Below are positions 16,859-27,137 of a stretch of DNA of 61,926 nt, one piece after another. Position 1 is the first letter of the stretch; each line of letters begins with the position of its first letter. The position numbers were made by a program, and so were the translations under genes. The stretch is from Rikenellaceae bacterium (GTDB lineage: Bacteria; Bacteroidota; Bacteroidia; Bacteroidales; Rikenellaceae): contig SUZD01000012.1 of the NCBI GenBank assembly GCA_015060105.1, forward strand, positions 1 through 61,926, written 5' to 3'. The notes under the pieces are model-generated. The model made no database searches, was not told the DNA's origin, and was given only the letters and a program-made list of their open reading frames with translations.

Positions 16859-17735
16859 CCATTAAAAATTTCGGAGAAATGAAAAAAAGTTTACTTTTGA
16901 TTGCTACGGCCGTACTCGCAATGACGGCTTGTACAAAAGACGTCGCCGAAATGGACGGTGGCGCAAATGCCCTTGGTGGCGAAATTAACGTAAGTGCAGC
17001 TATCGACGAGAATACTCGTACTTCGATGACTGCAAATGGTGACAACATCGACATCGCTTGGGTGGCTGGTGACGGTATCGGTATGTTTGCTTCGGACGCA
17101 AACAGCGATCTCGCAACCAACTTGAAGTATGTGGCTGCAACAAGCGCAGCTGACTCGAAACTCAACGCCGATGGCGAGAGTATTCAATGGGGCACAGGTA
17201 CTCACCAATTTTATGCGTACTATCCCTACACTACTGCAACTGACGCAACTGCTGTACCCATCAGCGTGCCCGCAGTACAAGAGCAAAGCGAGGCTGGTAA
17301 TCTTGACCACTTGCAACCTTACGCGTTCCTCTATGCTGACAAGAGCAGCGAACCAGCAGCGTCGGTACAACTGAGCTTCAAAAACGCTTTGTCGGTATTG
17401 GAGGTTAATCTCTGCTCGGAGGCTGGTACTATCAACTGCGACGCCATCATCTTCCGTGCTGACGATGCAACCGAGGTACTCTCGACCGAGGGTGCAACTA
17501 TCGACCTTACAACAGGTGCTATCAACACTGCAAGTGCAACAAACAGCAACGAGATTAAAATCGAATTGGCTTCGCCCGCAGTTTTGGACGCGACTACTCC
17601 TCAATCGTTCTATATGATGGTAACTCCGGGTCACGCAGGCAAGCGTTTCTCGATTTACGCTGTTGTTAATGGCGAGGAGGTTTTGTTGGGCAACAAAGGT
17701 ATTCCCGCCGCAGGTCTTCCCGCAGGTGTGAAAGC
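16754..17735 (+). repeat. ~985-bp direct repeat, copy 2
   Basis: Second copy of the block at 12767-13751 (offset 3987, then 3984 after the 3-bp indel). Similarity stops at codon ~286 of lipoprotein 2. Confidence 0.85.
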
Positions 17736-20280
17736 AACCTTGGACCTCAATGTTCCCGCTATCGATTTGAGTGCAAATGGTACTGCAAACAGCTACATCG
17801 TAAACAAAGCAGGTACAAGCTACAAATTCAAAGCTACCGTTAAAGGTAATGGCGCAACTACAACCTACACTTGGAGTGGTGGTGGCGAGAGCCTTACCAA
17901 AACTATCACCGAGGCTGATGTTACTATCGCTCCTGCTTCGGCTAAATTGTTGTGGACAACCAACTCGGCAACCGAGACCGTTGTTACCGACGTTGAGTTG
18001 AAAGAGGGTTACATCTACTTCAAGACTCCCGCTTCGTTCATCGACGGTAACTGCGTTATCGCTGCTATGGACGCTTCGGGCGAAATCGTTTGGAGCTGGC
18101 ACATCTGGGCTTTGGAGGGCTACGATGATATGGCAAGCGCTGACAACATCGAGCTCGAGACTGCCAAAATTATGGACCGCAACTTGGGTGCTATGCTTGC
18201 AACCGAGCAAACCGATGTTAATCTACAAGCCAAAACCTCGGGTCTGAAATATCAATGGGGTCGCAAAGATCCATTCCCCGGCCCTGCTGGTAATATGACA
18301 TATAGTGATGGTGACCTTGGCGGACAAGGTGAGCCCACATACTCGCCCGACGGCTCGATTACTTGCGGCGTTAAATATGGAACCGCCAAGGCCGAGAACT
18401 GGGAGTGGGTTTACTCTTACTATCAAGGTGCCGATGGCTACCAAAGTATCGCGTCGAACACATTTAACGACGATGTTGATGGCGCTATTGCACAATCGGT
18501 TAAAGAGCCTTGGCGTTGGCACAACGACAGCACTGAGCCCTTCGTCGGTGTAACATCGAACGACTACGCTTACGCTTGGTTGTGGGGTAACCCCACTTCT
18601 GCAGACGAGGGTGGCAAGAAATCTATCTACGACCCCTGCCCCGTTGGTTGGAAAGTTCCTTCGGATAATATGTTCAAAGCGTTGTACAAACAACTTCCCA
18701 AAGTCAACTCTTACGGTATGACCTATGGCGAATCGTACTTTGGTAACACAGGTCGTCGTCGCCCCGATAATGGTAATGTCGAGAACTGCCACGAGGAGGC
18801 AAACCTCTGGGTAGATGGTGTTGCCGGTAGTTATGTCAAGAGCCGTTACTTCAAGCCTTACAAAACGAGCCACCACGGCAATTGGGACACCTTCGCCGGC
18901 TATGGTTTCTCGATTCGTTGTATGAGCGAGAGCGGCACTATCGAAAACCTCAATACTCCCGTTGAGATTGATTTGAGCAAAGACGGTACTGCAAACTGCT
19001 ATGTTGTAAACCGCGCAGGTGCAAACTACAAGTTCAAAGCCAATGTCAAAGGTAACGGTTACGACCCCATCACCGGCGCTCCTGCCGCAGCTATCAACCT
19101 CGAAGGCGCAACCGCCGAGATTATCTGGGGATACCGCAAATCAACAGGCGACGGTGCCGACAACACAGGCTTGAATGTTACCGTTGAGCGTGCTTCGGTT
19201 CAAATTGATGGCGAGTACATCAAATTCCATACTCAAAGCAATATGGAGGATGGTAACTTGGCTATCGCAGTTAGAGATAGCGAGGGCAACATTATGTGGA
19301 GCTGGCACATCTGGGCAGTTGCAGGTTACGACCACGCCGCTACCGCAGTTGATGTTGATGTTCACGGCTTGCAATACAAGATTATGGACCGTAACATTGG
19401 TGCATTCTGCAACCCGCTCGAAAAGGCTTCACCCACCGAAGACGATTACGCATTTGCATACGGTTTGTACTACCAATGGGGCCGTAAAGACCCGTTCCTC
19501 TGCGGTGGTACACAACGCTCGTCAAATGGTTCGACTTGGTTTGACTTTATCAAAAACGGAACATTGGTTAAAAGTCCGACATTCGCGCAAAGTGCATCGT
19601 CCTCTTACTTAACCTCTGCTTACAATTATTACGATATGAGAGCAGGACACGGTCTGACAGACTTTAACGAGATTCTTACACACTCGATTCAAAACCCGTT
19701 GCAGTTCTACGTTAGTGATAACAACTGGTGTTGGAGCGAATCTACAACAAACGGACAAGTTGACGATTGGGGTAAATTGTGGGGTAACCAAAAGGATAAT
19801 GGCAACGCTGTGAAAACAATGTATGATCCCTGTCCCGTTGGTTATACCGTAGCTTCGCCCGAGCACTTCAAGTTTGTAAGTTCGACAGGCGACAGATTGG
19901 TTGCGCAAGACCCGACATGGCAGCTCAACACCCCTGCTGAGATTAACTCGACTATCGACCCCAACCCCATTCACAACGCACCTTGGGGATTGGAGTTCTT
20001 CACCAAAGGTACTCGCACCGCAGAGGGATTGCCCGCGGACCAAACCACCGTATTCCTGCCTCGTCAAAGCTGGATTCAAAACAATGCAACTCCACGCAAC
20101 ACTTACGGATACATTTGCTTGTACTCGAATGCACCGAGCGCAGAGTCGCAATGGGGTGGCCAGCCCTACAAGATGCGCGTTGAGAGCCACGGTTATGCCG
20201 ATATCAAATCTCCTTCGTGGACTTGTGCAGCACAACCGGCTTGTGCATTTGCCGTTCGCTGTGTATCGGAGAATAAATAA
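16879..20280 (+). CDS. fimbrillin/FISUMP-like surface lipoprotein 2
   Basis: The product is 1133 aa with the same signal peptide (lipobox MTAC) and the same N-terminal fimbrillin-like domain as lipoprotein 1. Two modules of its own begin near residues 294 and 696 (DLSANGTANSYIVN, DLSKDGTANCYVVN). Each contains WSWHIWA, MDRNxGA, YQWGRKDPF and YDPCPVGxxV, and ends IRCMSE or VRCVSE. Module sequences are only moderately similar to those of lipoprotein 1, so the two proteins share an anchor but expose different C-termini. Localisation at the outer membrane is inferred from the lipobox. It has its own promoter and terminator. Confidence 0.85.
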   Translation: MKKSLLLIATAVLAMTACTKDVAEMDGGANALGGEINVSAAIDENTRTSMTANGDNIDIAWVAGDGIGMFASDANSDLATNLKYVAATSAADSKLNADGESIQWGTGTHQFYAYYPYTTATDATAVPISVPAVQEQSEAGNLDHLQPYAFLYADKSSEPAASVQLSFKNALSVLEVNLCSEAGTINCDAIIFRADDATEVLSTEGATIDLTTGAINTASATNSNEIKIELASPAVLDATTPQSFYMMVTPGHAGKRFSIYAVVNGEEVLLGNKGIPAAGLPAGVKATLDLNVPAIDLSANGTANSYIVNKAGTSYKFKATVKGNGATTTYTWSGGGESLTKTITEADVTIAPASAKLLWTTNSATETVVTDVELKEGYIYFKTPASFIDGNCVIAAMDASGEIVWSWHIWALEGYDDMASADNIELETAKIMDRNLGAMLATEQTDVNLQAKTSGLKYQWGRKDPFPGPAGNMTYSDGDLGGQGEPTYSPDGSITCGVKYGTAKAENWEWVYSYYQGADGYQSIASNTFNDDVDGAIAQSVKEPWRWHNDSTEPFVGVTSNDYAYAWLWGNPTSADEGGKKSIYDPCPVGWKVPSDNMFKALYKQLPKVNSYGMTYGESYFGNTGRRRPDNGNVENCHEEANLWVDGVAGSYVKSRYFKPYKTSHHGNWDTFAGYGFSIRCMSESGTIENLNTPVEIDLSKDGTANCYVVNRAGANYKFKANVKGNGYDPITGAPAAAINLEGATAEIIWGYRKSTGDGADNTGLNVTVERASVQIDGEYIKFHTQSNMEDGNLAIAVRDSEGNIMWSWHIWAVAGYDHAATAVDVDVHGLQYKIMDRNIGAFCNPLEKASPTEDDYAFAYGLYYQWGRKDPFLCGGTQRSSNGSTWFDFIKNGTLVKSPTFAQSASSSYLTSAYNYYDMRAGHGLTDFNEILTHSIQNPLQFYVSDNNWCWSESTTNGQVDDWGKLWGNQKDNGNAVKTMYDPCPVGYTVASPEHFKFVSSTGDRLVAQDPTWQLNTPAEINSTIDPNPIHNAPWGLEFFTKGTRTAEGLPADQTTVFLPRQSWIQNNATPRNTYGYICLYSNAPSAESQWGGQPYKMRVESHGYADIKSPSWTCAAQPACAFAVRCVSENK

Positions 20281-20300
20281 TTGATACTATATTCTTTCGA

Positions 20301-20337
20301 AAGCGAGCCTTTTCCGCACGGGAAAGGCTCGCTTATT
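20301..20337 (+). terminator. terminator of cassette 2
   Basis: 14-15-bp stem AAGCGAGCCTTTTCC / GGAAAGGCTCGCTT (20301-20315, 20321-20334), then an AT-rich run. Confidence 0.8.
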
Positions 20338-20361
20338 ATATCTTATTATATCTTATTATAT
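20333..20361. repeat. 10-bp microsatellite
   Basis: TTATTATATC repeated 2.9 times between the two facing terminators. Confidence 0.8.
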
Positions 20362-20369
20362 TATATATA

Positions 20370-20406
20370 AAAGGAGCGTGTCCGACAATATCTGACACGC
20401 TCCTTT
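20370..20406 (-). terminator. gdhA terminator
   Basis: 13-bp stem AAAGGAGCGTGTC / GACACGCTCCTTT (20370-20382, 20394-20406). On the minus strand it runs into TTTTATATATAA. Confidence 0.8.
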
Positions 20407-20425
20407 GGCTTTCGTAGAAATCGGA

Positions 20426-21763
20426 CTACAAAACGCCCTGCTCGACCATACTGCGCGCAACCTTCATAAAGCCCGCAATATTGGCTCCTTTCATATAGTT
20501 TATATAGCCGTCGGGCTCCGTACCGAACTCGATACAAGCGCGGTGTATCGACGCCATAATGCCTTGCAACTTGGCATCAACCTCCTCGGCTGTCCAATTA
20601 AGTTTCATCGCATTTTGCGACATTTCCAATCCCGAAGTGGCGACACCACCCGCATTGACAGCCTTACCCGGGCCATAGGGGATACGAGCCGCAATAAACT
20701 GATCTATCGCCTCGGGGGTACAACCCATATTCGACACCTCGGCAACAACCTTGACATCATTTGCCAACAAAGCACGAGCATCATCGCCATTCAGCTCGTT
20801 TTGCGTAGCACACGGCATTGCGATATCAACCTTAACCTCCCAGGGTTTACGACCCGCAACAAACACAGCCTCGGGGAAACGCTCGGCATAGGGAGCAACA
20901 ACATCGTTACACGATGCACGAAGGTCGAGCATATAGGCTATCTTCTCGGGAGTCATACCCGCCTCATCATAGACATAGCCATCGGGGCCTGAAATGGTCA
21001 CCACCTTCGCGCCCAGCTCTGTCGCCTTCTTGGCTGCGCCCCAAGCAACATTACCGAAGCCCGAAATAGCGATGCGTTTACCCTCGATGCTATCGCCCAA
21101 CTCCGAGAGCATACGGCACAAGAAATATACTGCGCCATAGCCTGTCGCCTCGGGACGTATCAGCGAGCCACCAAAGGTCATACCCTTGCCCGTAAGCACT
21201 CCGGTATTCTCCAACGCCAATTTACGATACATTCCATAGAGGTAGCCCACCTCGCGCGCACCCACGCCTATATCGCCCGCAGGTACATCGGTTTCGGGGC
21301 CTATATGTCGCCAAAGTTCTGTCATAAACGCTTGACAGAAGCGCATAATCTCGCGGTCGGATTTGCCTTTGGGGTTAAAGTCCGAGCCACCTTTCGCACC
21401 GCCCATTGGCAATGTTGTCAGCGCATTTTTGAAGATTTGCTCGAAACCGAGGAATTTCAAAATCGACAGATTGACGCTCGGGTGGAAACGAAGGCCTCCC
21501 TTATAGGGGCCAATGGCGTTATTGAATTGGATACGGTAACCCGTATTAACCTGAACTTCACCTCGGTCATCGGTCCAAACCACTTTGAATGTAAAAATTC
21601 GGTCAGGCTCAACGATGCGTTCGGCAATCTTGTACGCCTCAAATTCAGGGTGTTGGTTATACGACTCTTCAACGGTAGTAAGTACCTCGCGTACGGCTTG
21701 CAGGTACTCCTTCTCGCCCGGGTGTTTCTGCTCCAAAGCGGAGATGAGTGTGTTGACGTTCAT
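20426..21763 (-). CDS. gdhA: glutamate dehydrogenase (NADP-type)
   Basis: This 445-aa cytoplasmic enzyme interconverts 2-oxoglutarate + ammonia and glutamate. The sequence follows the bacterial NADP-linked type: YKGGLRFHPSVNLSILKFLG, the catalytic-Lys box PMGGAKGGSDFNPKGKSD, PAGDIGVGAREVGYL and a Rossmann motif SGFGNVAWGA. Length is as expected (445-450). It is a single-gene unit with its own terminator. A TAACTTTG box lies 48 bp upstream. In gut Bacteroidales this is a main route for ammonia assimilation. Confidence 0.95.
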   Translation of the reverse strand: MNVNTLISALEQKHPGEKEYLQAVREVLTTVEESYNQHPEFEAYKIAERIVEPDRIFTFKVVWTDDRGEVQVNTGYRIQFNNAIGPYKGGLRFHPSVNLSILKFLGFEQIFKNALTTLPMGGAKGGSDFNPKGKSDREIMRFCQAFMTELWRHIGPETDVPAGDIGVGAREVGYLYGMYRKLALENTGVLTGKGMTFGGSLIRPEATGYGAVYFLCRMLSELGDSIEGKRIAISGFGNVAWGAAKKATELGAKVVTISGPDGYVYDEAGMTPEKIAYMLDLRASCNDVVAPYAERFPEAVFVAGRKPWEVKVDIAMPCATQNELNGDDARALLANDVKVVAEVSNMGCTPEAIDQFIAARIPYGPGKAVNAGGVATSGLEMSQNAMKLNWTAEEVDAKLQGIMASIHRACIEFGTEPDGYINYMKGANIAGFMKVARSMVEQGVL

Positions 21764-21810
21764 AGTATTTTAGGTTAAATTCGGATAGGTATTTATCACT
21801 TATCTATTTT

Positions 21811-21818
21811 CAAAGTTA
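21811..21818 (-). promoter_or_regulatory. gdhA -7 box
   Basis: TAACTTTG on the minus strand, 48 bp upstream of the gdhA ATG. The -33 element is weak. Confidence 0.5.
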
Positions 21819-22009
21819 CACAAAATTTTGACAATTATTAACTTTTTGGAATAATTTTTCAAAATAATGCAACAAAAATGGTGCTAAAACAAAGTAAATC
21901 ATAAATCAGCCCAACAACACCCGACCGACCGTTTGCAGAAAATGGCTCTTTTTGAGGTACACTTTCGAAATGTTTTTGTATATTTGAACTTTGATTAAAA
22001 ACGCTCGAT

Positions 22010-23206
22010 ATGATTTACACATTAGAGGAGGTCAAAAATAAACAACAACGAAAGGAGTTCCTCGAACTCCCCAAAAGGCTATATAGCGGTAACCGAAATT
22101 GGATATGCCCTCTGGACGATGACATCGAGGCCGTATTCGACCCCGCTCGAAACGAGAAGTTCAAAGGTGGTGATGCAATTCGCTGGATTGCCCGCAACGA
22201 AGACGGTGAAGTAGTAGGACGAATTGCCGCTTTCTATAATAAGGAGCAAGCCGCCATCGAGGAACAACCCACAGGTGGTGTCGGTTTCTTCGAGGCCATC
22301 AACGACCAAGCTTTGGCCAACGCACTTTTCGACGCAGCCAAAGAGTGGCTCACGTCGAACGGCATGGAGGCTATGGACGGGCCTATCAACTTTGGTGACC
22401 GTGACAGTTGGTGGGGTTTGCTCGTTAAGGGTTTTGAGTTTCAACCCCTCTACTCCAACCCGTACAACCCACCATACTATCAGGATTTGTTCGAGAGTTA
22501 CGGGTGGCAAAACTATTTTAACCAACACACATATTCGCGCAAAATCAATAGCGGTATGTTGTCGGAGGCGTTATACGAGAAGGTTAAGCGATTGGAAGAG
22601 TCGCAAAACTACACTTTCCGACATATTCAACGCTCGGAGCTACCACAAGCGGCCGAGGATTTTCGTCATATCTACAATCGCGCATGGGCTCGTTTTTCGG
22701 GAGTCAAACCGATGGACGCCGAACACGCACGCAAGCTATTCAAAACGCTCGCTCCGATTGTCGATCACAAACTTATATACTTCGCATATTTCAATGACGA
22801 GCCTATCGGCTTTTTCATCAATATTCCCGACATCAACCGAGTTATCGGCAGATTCAATGGTAAGTTTCACATTATCAATAAGCTGCGCCTGCTATGGTTA
22901 CTCCGACGTCACAAAGCAGACCGCATCTTCGGCCTTATCTTCGGTGTAATGCCCGAATATCAAGGCAAAGGTGTCGAGAGCGGACTTATTCGCTGCATGG
23001 AGAAAGAGGTTGAGAAAGGCAGCATCAAGTATTACAAATCATTGGAGTTGGCGTGGATTGGCGACTTCAACCCCGTAATGATGCGTATGGTCGAGAGTTA
23101 TGTTTGCGCCTCGCGACACAAGATGCACACCACCTATCGCTATCTGTTTGACCGAACAAAAGAGTTCAAAAGATGTCCGCGACTTGGTGCCAAGAAAGAC
23201 AATTAA
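22010..23206 (+). CDS. GNAT-like acyltransferase
   Basis: This 398-aa protein has an N-terminal region beginning IYTLEEVKNKQQRKEFLELP and a GNAT-like core. EVVGRIAAFYNKEQ resembles the first acetyltransferase strands, and the C-terminal half carries GLIFGVMPEYQGKGVESGLI, the acetyl-CoA-binding P-loop-like motif (Q/R-x-x-G-x-G/A). Proteins of this size and layout are common unassigned N-acetyltransferases in Bacteroidota; the substrate is unknown. A TATATTTG box (21979-21986) lies 23 bp upstream. gcvT follows 27 bp later and may be co-transcribed. Confidence 0.75.
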   Translation: MIYTLEEVKNKQQRKEFLELPKRLYSGNRNWICPLDDDIEAVFDPARNEKFKGGDAIRWIARNEDGEVVGRIAAFYNKEQAAIEEQPTGGVGFFEAINDQALANALFDAAKEWLTSNGMEAMDGPINFGDRDSWWGLLVKGFEFQPLYSNPYNPPYYQDLFESYGWQNYFNQHTYSRKINSGMLSEALYEKVKRLEESQNYTFRHIQRSELPQAAEDFRHIYNRAWARFSGVKPMDAEHARKLFKTLAPIVDHKLIYFAYFNDEPIGFFINIPDINRVIGRFNGKFHIINKLRLLWLLRRHKADRIFGLIFGVMPEYQGKGVESGLIRCMEKEVEKGSIKYYKSLELAWIGDFNPVMMRMVESYVCASRHKMHTTYRYLFDRTKEFKRCPRLGAKKDN

Positions 23207-23233
23207 ACTAAAATCATTAAATATTCTAACACA

Positions 23234-24328
23234 ATGAAAACTACTCCGTTTACAAAGTATCACATCGAGGCGGGTGCCAAGATGGCCGAATTTGCAGGCT
23301 ACAATATGCCTATCGAATTTTCGGGTATCAACGACGAGCATATGACCGTACGCAATGGCGTTGGCGTGTTCGATGTAAGCCACATGGGAGAAATCTGGGT
23401 TAAAGGCCCCAAAGCTCTCGATTTTCTGCAAGCAGTAACCTCGAACAATGTCGCTACTCTGTTCGATGGCAAAGCGCAATACTCGTGCTTGCCCAATGGT
23501 AAAGGCGGTATCGTCGATGATATTCTTATCTACAAAATTGATGATGTAACCTACCTTTTGGTTGTCAATGCAGCCAACATCGACAAGGATTGGAACCACC
23601 TCTGCGAGCAAGGCAAGGCTTTCGGTCTTACCCCCGGCAAAGAGCTCTACAACGCTTCGGACGAGATTTGTCAATTGGCTATCCAAGGTCCTTTGGCCAT
23701 GAAACTTGTTCAAAAAATGTGCGAGGAGCCCGTCGAGGATATGGCATACTACACCTTCCGCAAAACCAAAGTTGCTGGTTTGGACGTTATTTTGTCGGCC
23801 ACAGGTTACACCGGTTCGGGCGGTTGCGAAATTTACGCTGCCAACGAGGACGCTGACGCTTTGTGGAGCGCAATGTGGGCTGCCGGCGAAGAGTTTGGTC
23901 TGAAAAACATCGGTTTGGGTGCTCGTGACACCTTGCGTTTGGAAAAAGGCTTCTGCTTGTACGGCAACGATATTGACGACACTACTTCGCCTATCGAGGC
24001 CGGTTTGGGTTGGATTACCAAATTTGTCGAGGGTAAAGATTTCATCGACCGCGCGACTCTCGAAGCACAAAAGGCCAACGGTGTAGAGCGCAAACTCATC
24101 GGTTTCAAACTCCTCGACCGAGGTGTACCTCGTCACGAGTACGAGTTGGCTAACCCCGCAGGCGAGGTTATCGGACACGTCACTTCGGGTACTATGTCGC
24201 CTTGTTTGAAAGTCGGCATCGGTTTGGGTTACGTGAAGACCGAATACGCCAAAGTAGGCACCGAGATTGCGGTTGTTGTTCGCGGTCGTCTGCTCAAAGC
24301 CGAGGTGGTAAAATTCCCCTTTGTATAG
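23234..24328 (+). CDS. gcvT: aminomethyltransferase, glycine-cleavage T protein
   Basis: The 364-aa T protein transfers the aminomethyl carbon from the H protein to tetrahydrofolate. Visible family features are [14 protein letters not shown] at the N-terminus, [47 protein letters not shown], and the C-terminal barrel domain with [20 protein letters not shown]. Length is normal. The other gcv genes are not in this window. A terminator follows. Confidence 0.95.
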   Translation: MKTTPFTKYHIEAGAKMAEFAGYNMPIEFSGINDEHMTVRNGVGVFDVSHMGEIWVKGPKALDFLQAVTSNNVATLFDGKAQYSCLPNGKGGIVDDILIYKIDDVTYLLVVNAANIDKDWNHLCEQGKAFGLTPGKELYNASDEICQLAIQGPLAMKLVQKMCEEPVEDMAYYTFRKTKVAGLDVILSATGYTGSGGCEIYAANEDADALWSAMWAAGEEFGLKNIGLGARDTLRLEKGFCLYGNDIDDTTSPIEAGLGWITKFVEGKDFIDRATLEAQKANGVERKLIGFKLLDRGVPRHEYELANPAGEVIGHVTSGTMSPCLKVGIGLGYVKTEYAKVGTEIAVVVRGRLLKAEVVKFPFV

Positions 24329-24347
24329 TCATTAAACACCATAAAAG

Positions 24348-24387
24348 AATCGAGGCTGCTCCAAACGGAACAGCCTCGATTTATTTG
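24348..24387. terminator. terminator gcvT / GDPD lipoprotein
   Basis: 11-bp stem AATCGAGGCTG / CAGCCTCGATT (24348-24358, 24371-24381) followed by TTATTT. It is placed between convergent genes. Confidence 0.85.
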
Positions 24388-24401
24388 TGGACATCGCGGG
24401 A

Positions 24402-27074
24402 TTACAAATCCTCGGGAACCACGATAAAGTCCATTTTGAGAATCGAAATCAACATGGGGCAGTTATCGGTCGTGATAAAGTCTGCACCTGCACTGATACA
24501 GCGAATCATATCAGCCGCATTATTAACAGTAAACATATTGATATAGATACCCAACTCCTTGGCCTCGGCAATCCACTTGCGATTGGTGGTAAGAAGACGA
24601 CTATACTCGTAGTCAAGGCCAGGGATTCCATCTGCTTTGAGTACCGAAGGAGCTTTATTATCGGTCAGATATGCCACTCTCGCCTCGGGCCACAACTCCA
24701 CAATGCGCTTGCAGATATTGTAGTTAAATGCGATGAACTCGACGTGCTCCTGCATATTGTTATCTCTTACTGCTTTAACAACAGCATCGGCAGCCTCTTT
24801 ATTCTTCGCCTCGCTGCTATGGCTCTTAATCTCAATAATGAGTTTACAGCCGGGGTTCTTCAATGCCTGCTCGAAATAGGCTTCGAGTTTGGGGAGTTTC
24901 TTGCCTTTACGCAAAGGAAGGTCATCGTAGTTGGTTGTCTCGATACGCACGGTTTCACCATTATCACCTTTGTAGGTAGCATCGTGGTTAGACACTACAT
25001 AACCGTCAGCAGTGATATAGACATCGAACTCGGAGCCATAAACGCCCTCCAACTCTTGCGCTGCAATAAACGATTCAAGAGAGTTCTCGACTGCTATCGA
25101 GTGAACGCCACGGTGAGCAACGACTTGTGTTTTGTGGGGTTTTTTGGGGTTATCCTGCATGGTAATAGTAATAATACCTATCGGGAACGACGCATTGCCA
25201 CGAATCGCGAACATACGATACTCGCCCGACGTGAAGTTCGCAGGGATTACAACCAACGCTCTCTCCTCGTTAGTATTGGCTTCAAGCACATACTCAATCG
25301 AGGTATCCTCGGTCGAGATAAAGCGAATCTTATCGCCCGCAGCAAAACCGCTACCATATACCGCCAGGCCATAGCCCACACCAAGTTGCGCTTCATTAAG
25401 GAATACAATATCTTTAAGACTGAACGACTCGCTTGGGGTCTCTCTCACAGGTTGCGCTTGCTCGTATAGTTGAATTGCTTGCTCATCATTCAGGGGATCA
25501 TCATAGATTCGGGCAATTACGATGTCGCCTTTGAAGCAGTTACTACCAGCTGTTTTGCCACCCGGGTCTGCACCAATACCAAACCATTGGTAGTCCTCGG
25601 GTTGAATACGCAAATCGCCCGGAGCCGATGTTGTAGCGCGAAGCTTACCATTCACATATATCTTGGCCTTCTTGCTACTCTTATCCCAAACGCCAACAAC
25701 ATGGTAATACTTTCCGGGATCGGGAGTTACTCCACTCTCAACCCAACGCCAAGTGCTATTACCGCTCTCGGTAACATTGGGAAGGAATGTTATATCATTG
25801 CCTCGTCCCTTGTCCGAAAGCATAATACCCGTACCACCCGCCTGATGACTTGTAAAGGGTTTAATCTCGCCAAAACCTTTGGGTGACTCGTCAATTTTGA
25901 ACATCACTTCGAGGGTGTGTCCATCTGACAATTTATTGCGGAAAGTGGCTTTATTCGAGTATCTCACTTGATAGTAAGATGATGATGCACTAACGCCCAA
26001 TGTATTATTAAAGTGAGCAACATAGCGACCATACTCCTCGTTGTAGTAGGTCATCAATTGCGGACCTGCAATGGTATTTATAGGCATCTTGGCAATAGAG
26101 ATATCTTGTGCAGTGCCATCTTCATTGAACACGACATCAAGCATATCGGCAACAATTCTATCCTTACCCTTCTGCTCGATAACGCAAGTATGGTTCAACT
26201 CCGGATTTTCAACCGAAGAGATTGTAATAGTTGTACTACGCTCGTCAAACGGCAAAGACTCAACCGTAAACGAGAGTTTCGACTCCTCTTTTACGATATT
26301 GGTAATCCAATCTGCATCGGTTGTGTAGTTCCACTCCAAGTTGTTGGTCACGACAATCTCGCCAGCGCCACCCTCAACCTCGTAACGAAGTGTATCGGTC
26401 GAAATTTCGAGCAACGGGAGGTGTTTTTGAGTAATATGAATGGTATCTTTAACCGATTCGTCGGTATCAATCGAGAAAACCACCATCGCCTCACGAGGCT
26501 CGTATTGGTTCTCGGCAATTTCGAGTGTAAGCGAGTTAAATACGCGTTTTTTCTGGGTAATCCACTCAGACTCGGGAATTACAACATAGTCCCACTCGGT
26601 ATTACAATTCAACTCAATTTCCAAAGTTCCACCTTTGAGGTCGAAATTAGGGAGTGGCGAAACACTCTTAAACTCCAACGTATTGGGAATAGCAGCCTCT
26701 TGGGTAATGCTAAACCAGACATCATCAACATCGTTGAGTTTGAAGGATACGATGGTAGTACGCTCCTCAAATTCGGTATTCTCCTCAACCTTAATGTTCA
26801 CGACTCCATCGGCAGTTCCAGATGGGGTATCAATGCTTACCCAATCATCCTCGACAGGTGTTTCAATACTCCACGAGCCATTTGATGCAACATTCAGTTG
26901 GAAAGAAAACTCTCCACTGCCTACGGTCACATCACTTATGGCCGTTCCGTCGGTTTGTGTCACTTCAAGAGTGTATTTCACATTCTCCCTCTCGGTTCCT
27001 CCTCTTGTACACGCTGCAAAGCACAATAGCGCTGTTGTCAGCAACAGCAAAAACTTGTTAGTTTTCGTTCTCAT
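24402..27074 (-). CDS. BACON-LamG-GDPD multidomain lipoprotein
   Basis: The ~890-aa secreted lipoprotein starts MRTKTNKFLLLLTTALLCFAAC (lipobox Cys). Residues ~30-300 hold three BACON-like repeats (SWSIETPVEDDWVSI, EWDYVVIPESEWI, EWNYTTDADWI). A concanavalin/LamG-like domain follows (~310-535; EVMFKID, YHVVGVWDKSSKKAKIYVNG), then an IPT-like segment (~550-640) and a glycerophosphodiester phosphodiesterase domain (~648-880) with the catalytic pattern AHRG, SEFDVYITADG, NHDATY and IEIKSHS. It probably cleaves glycerophosphodiesters at the cell surface, using the front domains for binding. An ATG two codons upstream (27080) is an alternative start; the longer 5' extension to 27185 has no signal character. 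Confidence 0.9.
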   Translation of the reverse strand: MRTKTNKFLLLLTTALLCFAACTRGGTERENVKYTLEVTQTDGTAISDVTVGSGEFSFQLNVASNGSWSIETPVEDDWVSIDTPSGTADGVVNIKVEENTEFEERTTIVSFKLNDVDDVWFSITQEAAIPNTLEFKSVSPLPNFDLKGGTLEIELNCNTEWDYVVIPESEWITQKKRVFNSLTLEIAENQYEPREAMVVFSIDTDESVKDTIHITQKHLPLLEISTDTLRYEVEGGAGEIVVTNNLEWNYTTDADWITNIVKEESKLSFTVESLPFDERSTTITISSVENPELNHTCVIEQKGKDRIVADMLDVVFNEDGTAQDISIAKMPINTIAGPQLMTYYNEEYGRYVAHFNNTLGVSASSSYYQVRYSNKATFRNKLSDGHTLEVMFKIDESPKGFGEIKPFTSHQAGGTGIMLSDKGRGNDITFLPNVTESGNSTWRWVESGVTPDPGKYYHVVGVWDKSSKKAKIYVNGKLRATTSAPGDLRIQPEDYQWFGIGADPGGKTAGSNCFKGDIVIARIYDDPLNDEQAIQLYEQAQPVRETPSESFSLKDIVFLNEAQLGVGYGLAVYGSGFAAGDKIRFISTEDTSIEYVLEANTNEERALVVIPANFTSGEYRMFAIRGNASFPIGIITITMQDNPKKPHKTQVVAHRGVHSIAVENSLESFIAAQELEGVYGSEFDVYITADGYVVSNHDATYKGDNGETVRIETTNYDDLPLRKGKKLPKLEAYFEQALKNPGCKLIIEIKSHSSEAKNKEAADAVVKAVRDNNMQEHVEFIAFNYNICKRIVELWPEARVAYLTDNKAPSVLKADGIPGLDYEYSRLLTTNRKWIAEAKELGIYINMFTVNNAADMIRCISAGADFITTDNCPMLISILKMDFIVVPEDL

Positions 27075-27105
27075 TTCCATAAGGTAGTGTTTATTATTTA
27101 CACAG

Positions 27106-27137
27106 CAAAGGTATTTTTTTCGGCATACAAAAACAAC
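27106..27137 (-). promoter_or_regulatory. promoter of GDPD lipoprotein
   Basis: Minus strand GTTG (27134-27137), 20 bp, TACCTTTG (27106-27113); 32 bp to the start codon. Confidence 0.65.
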
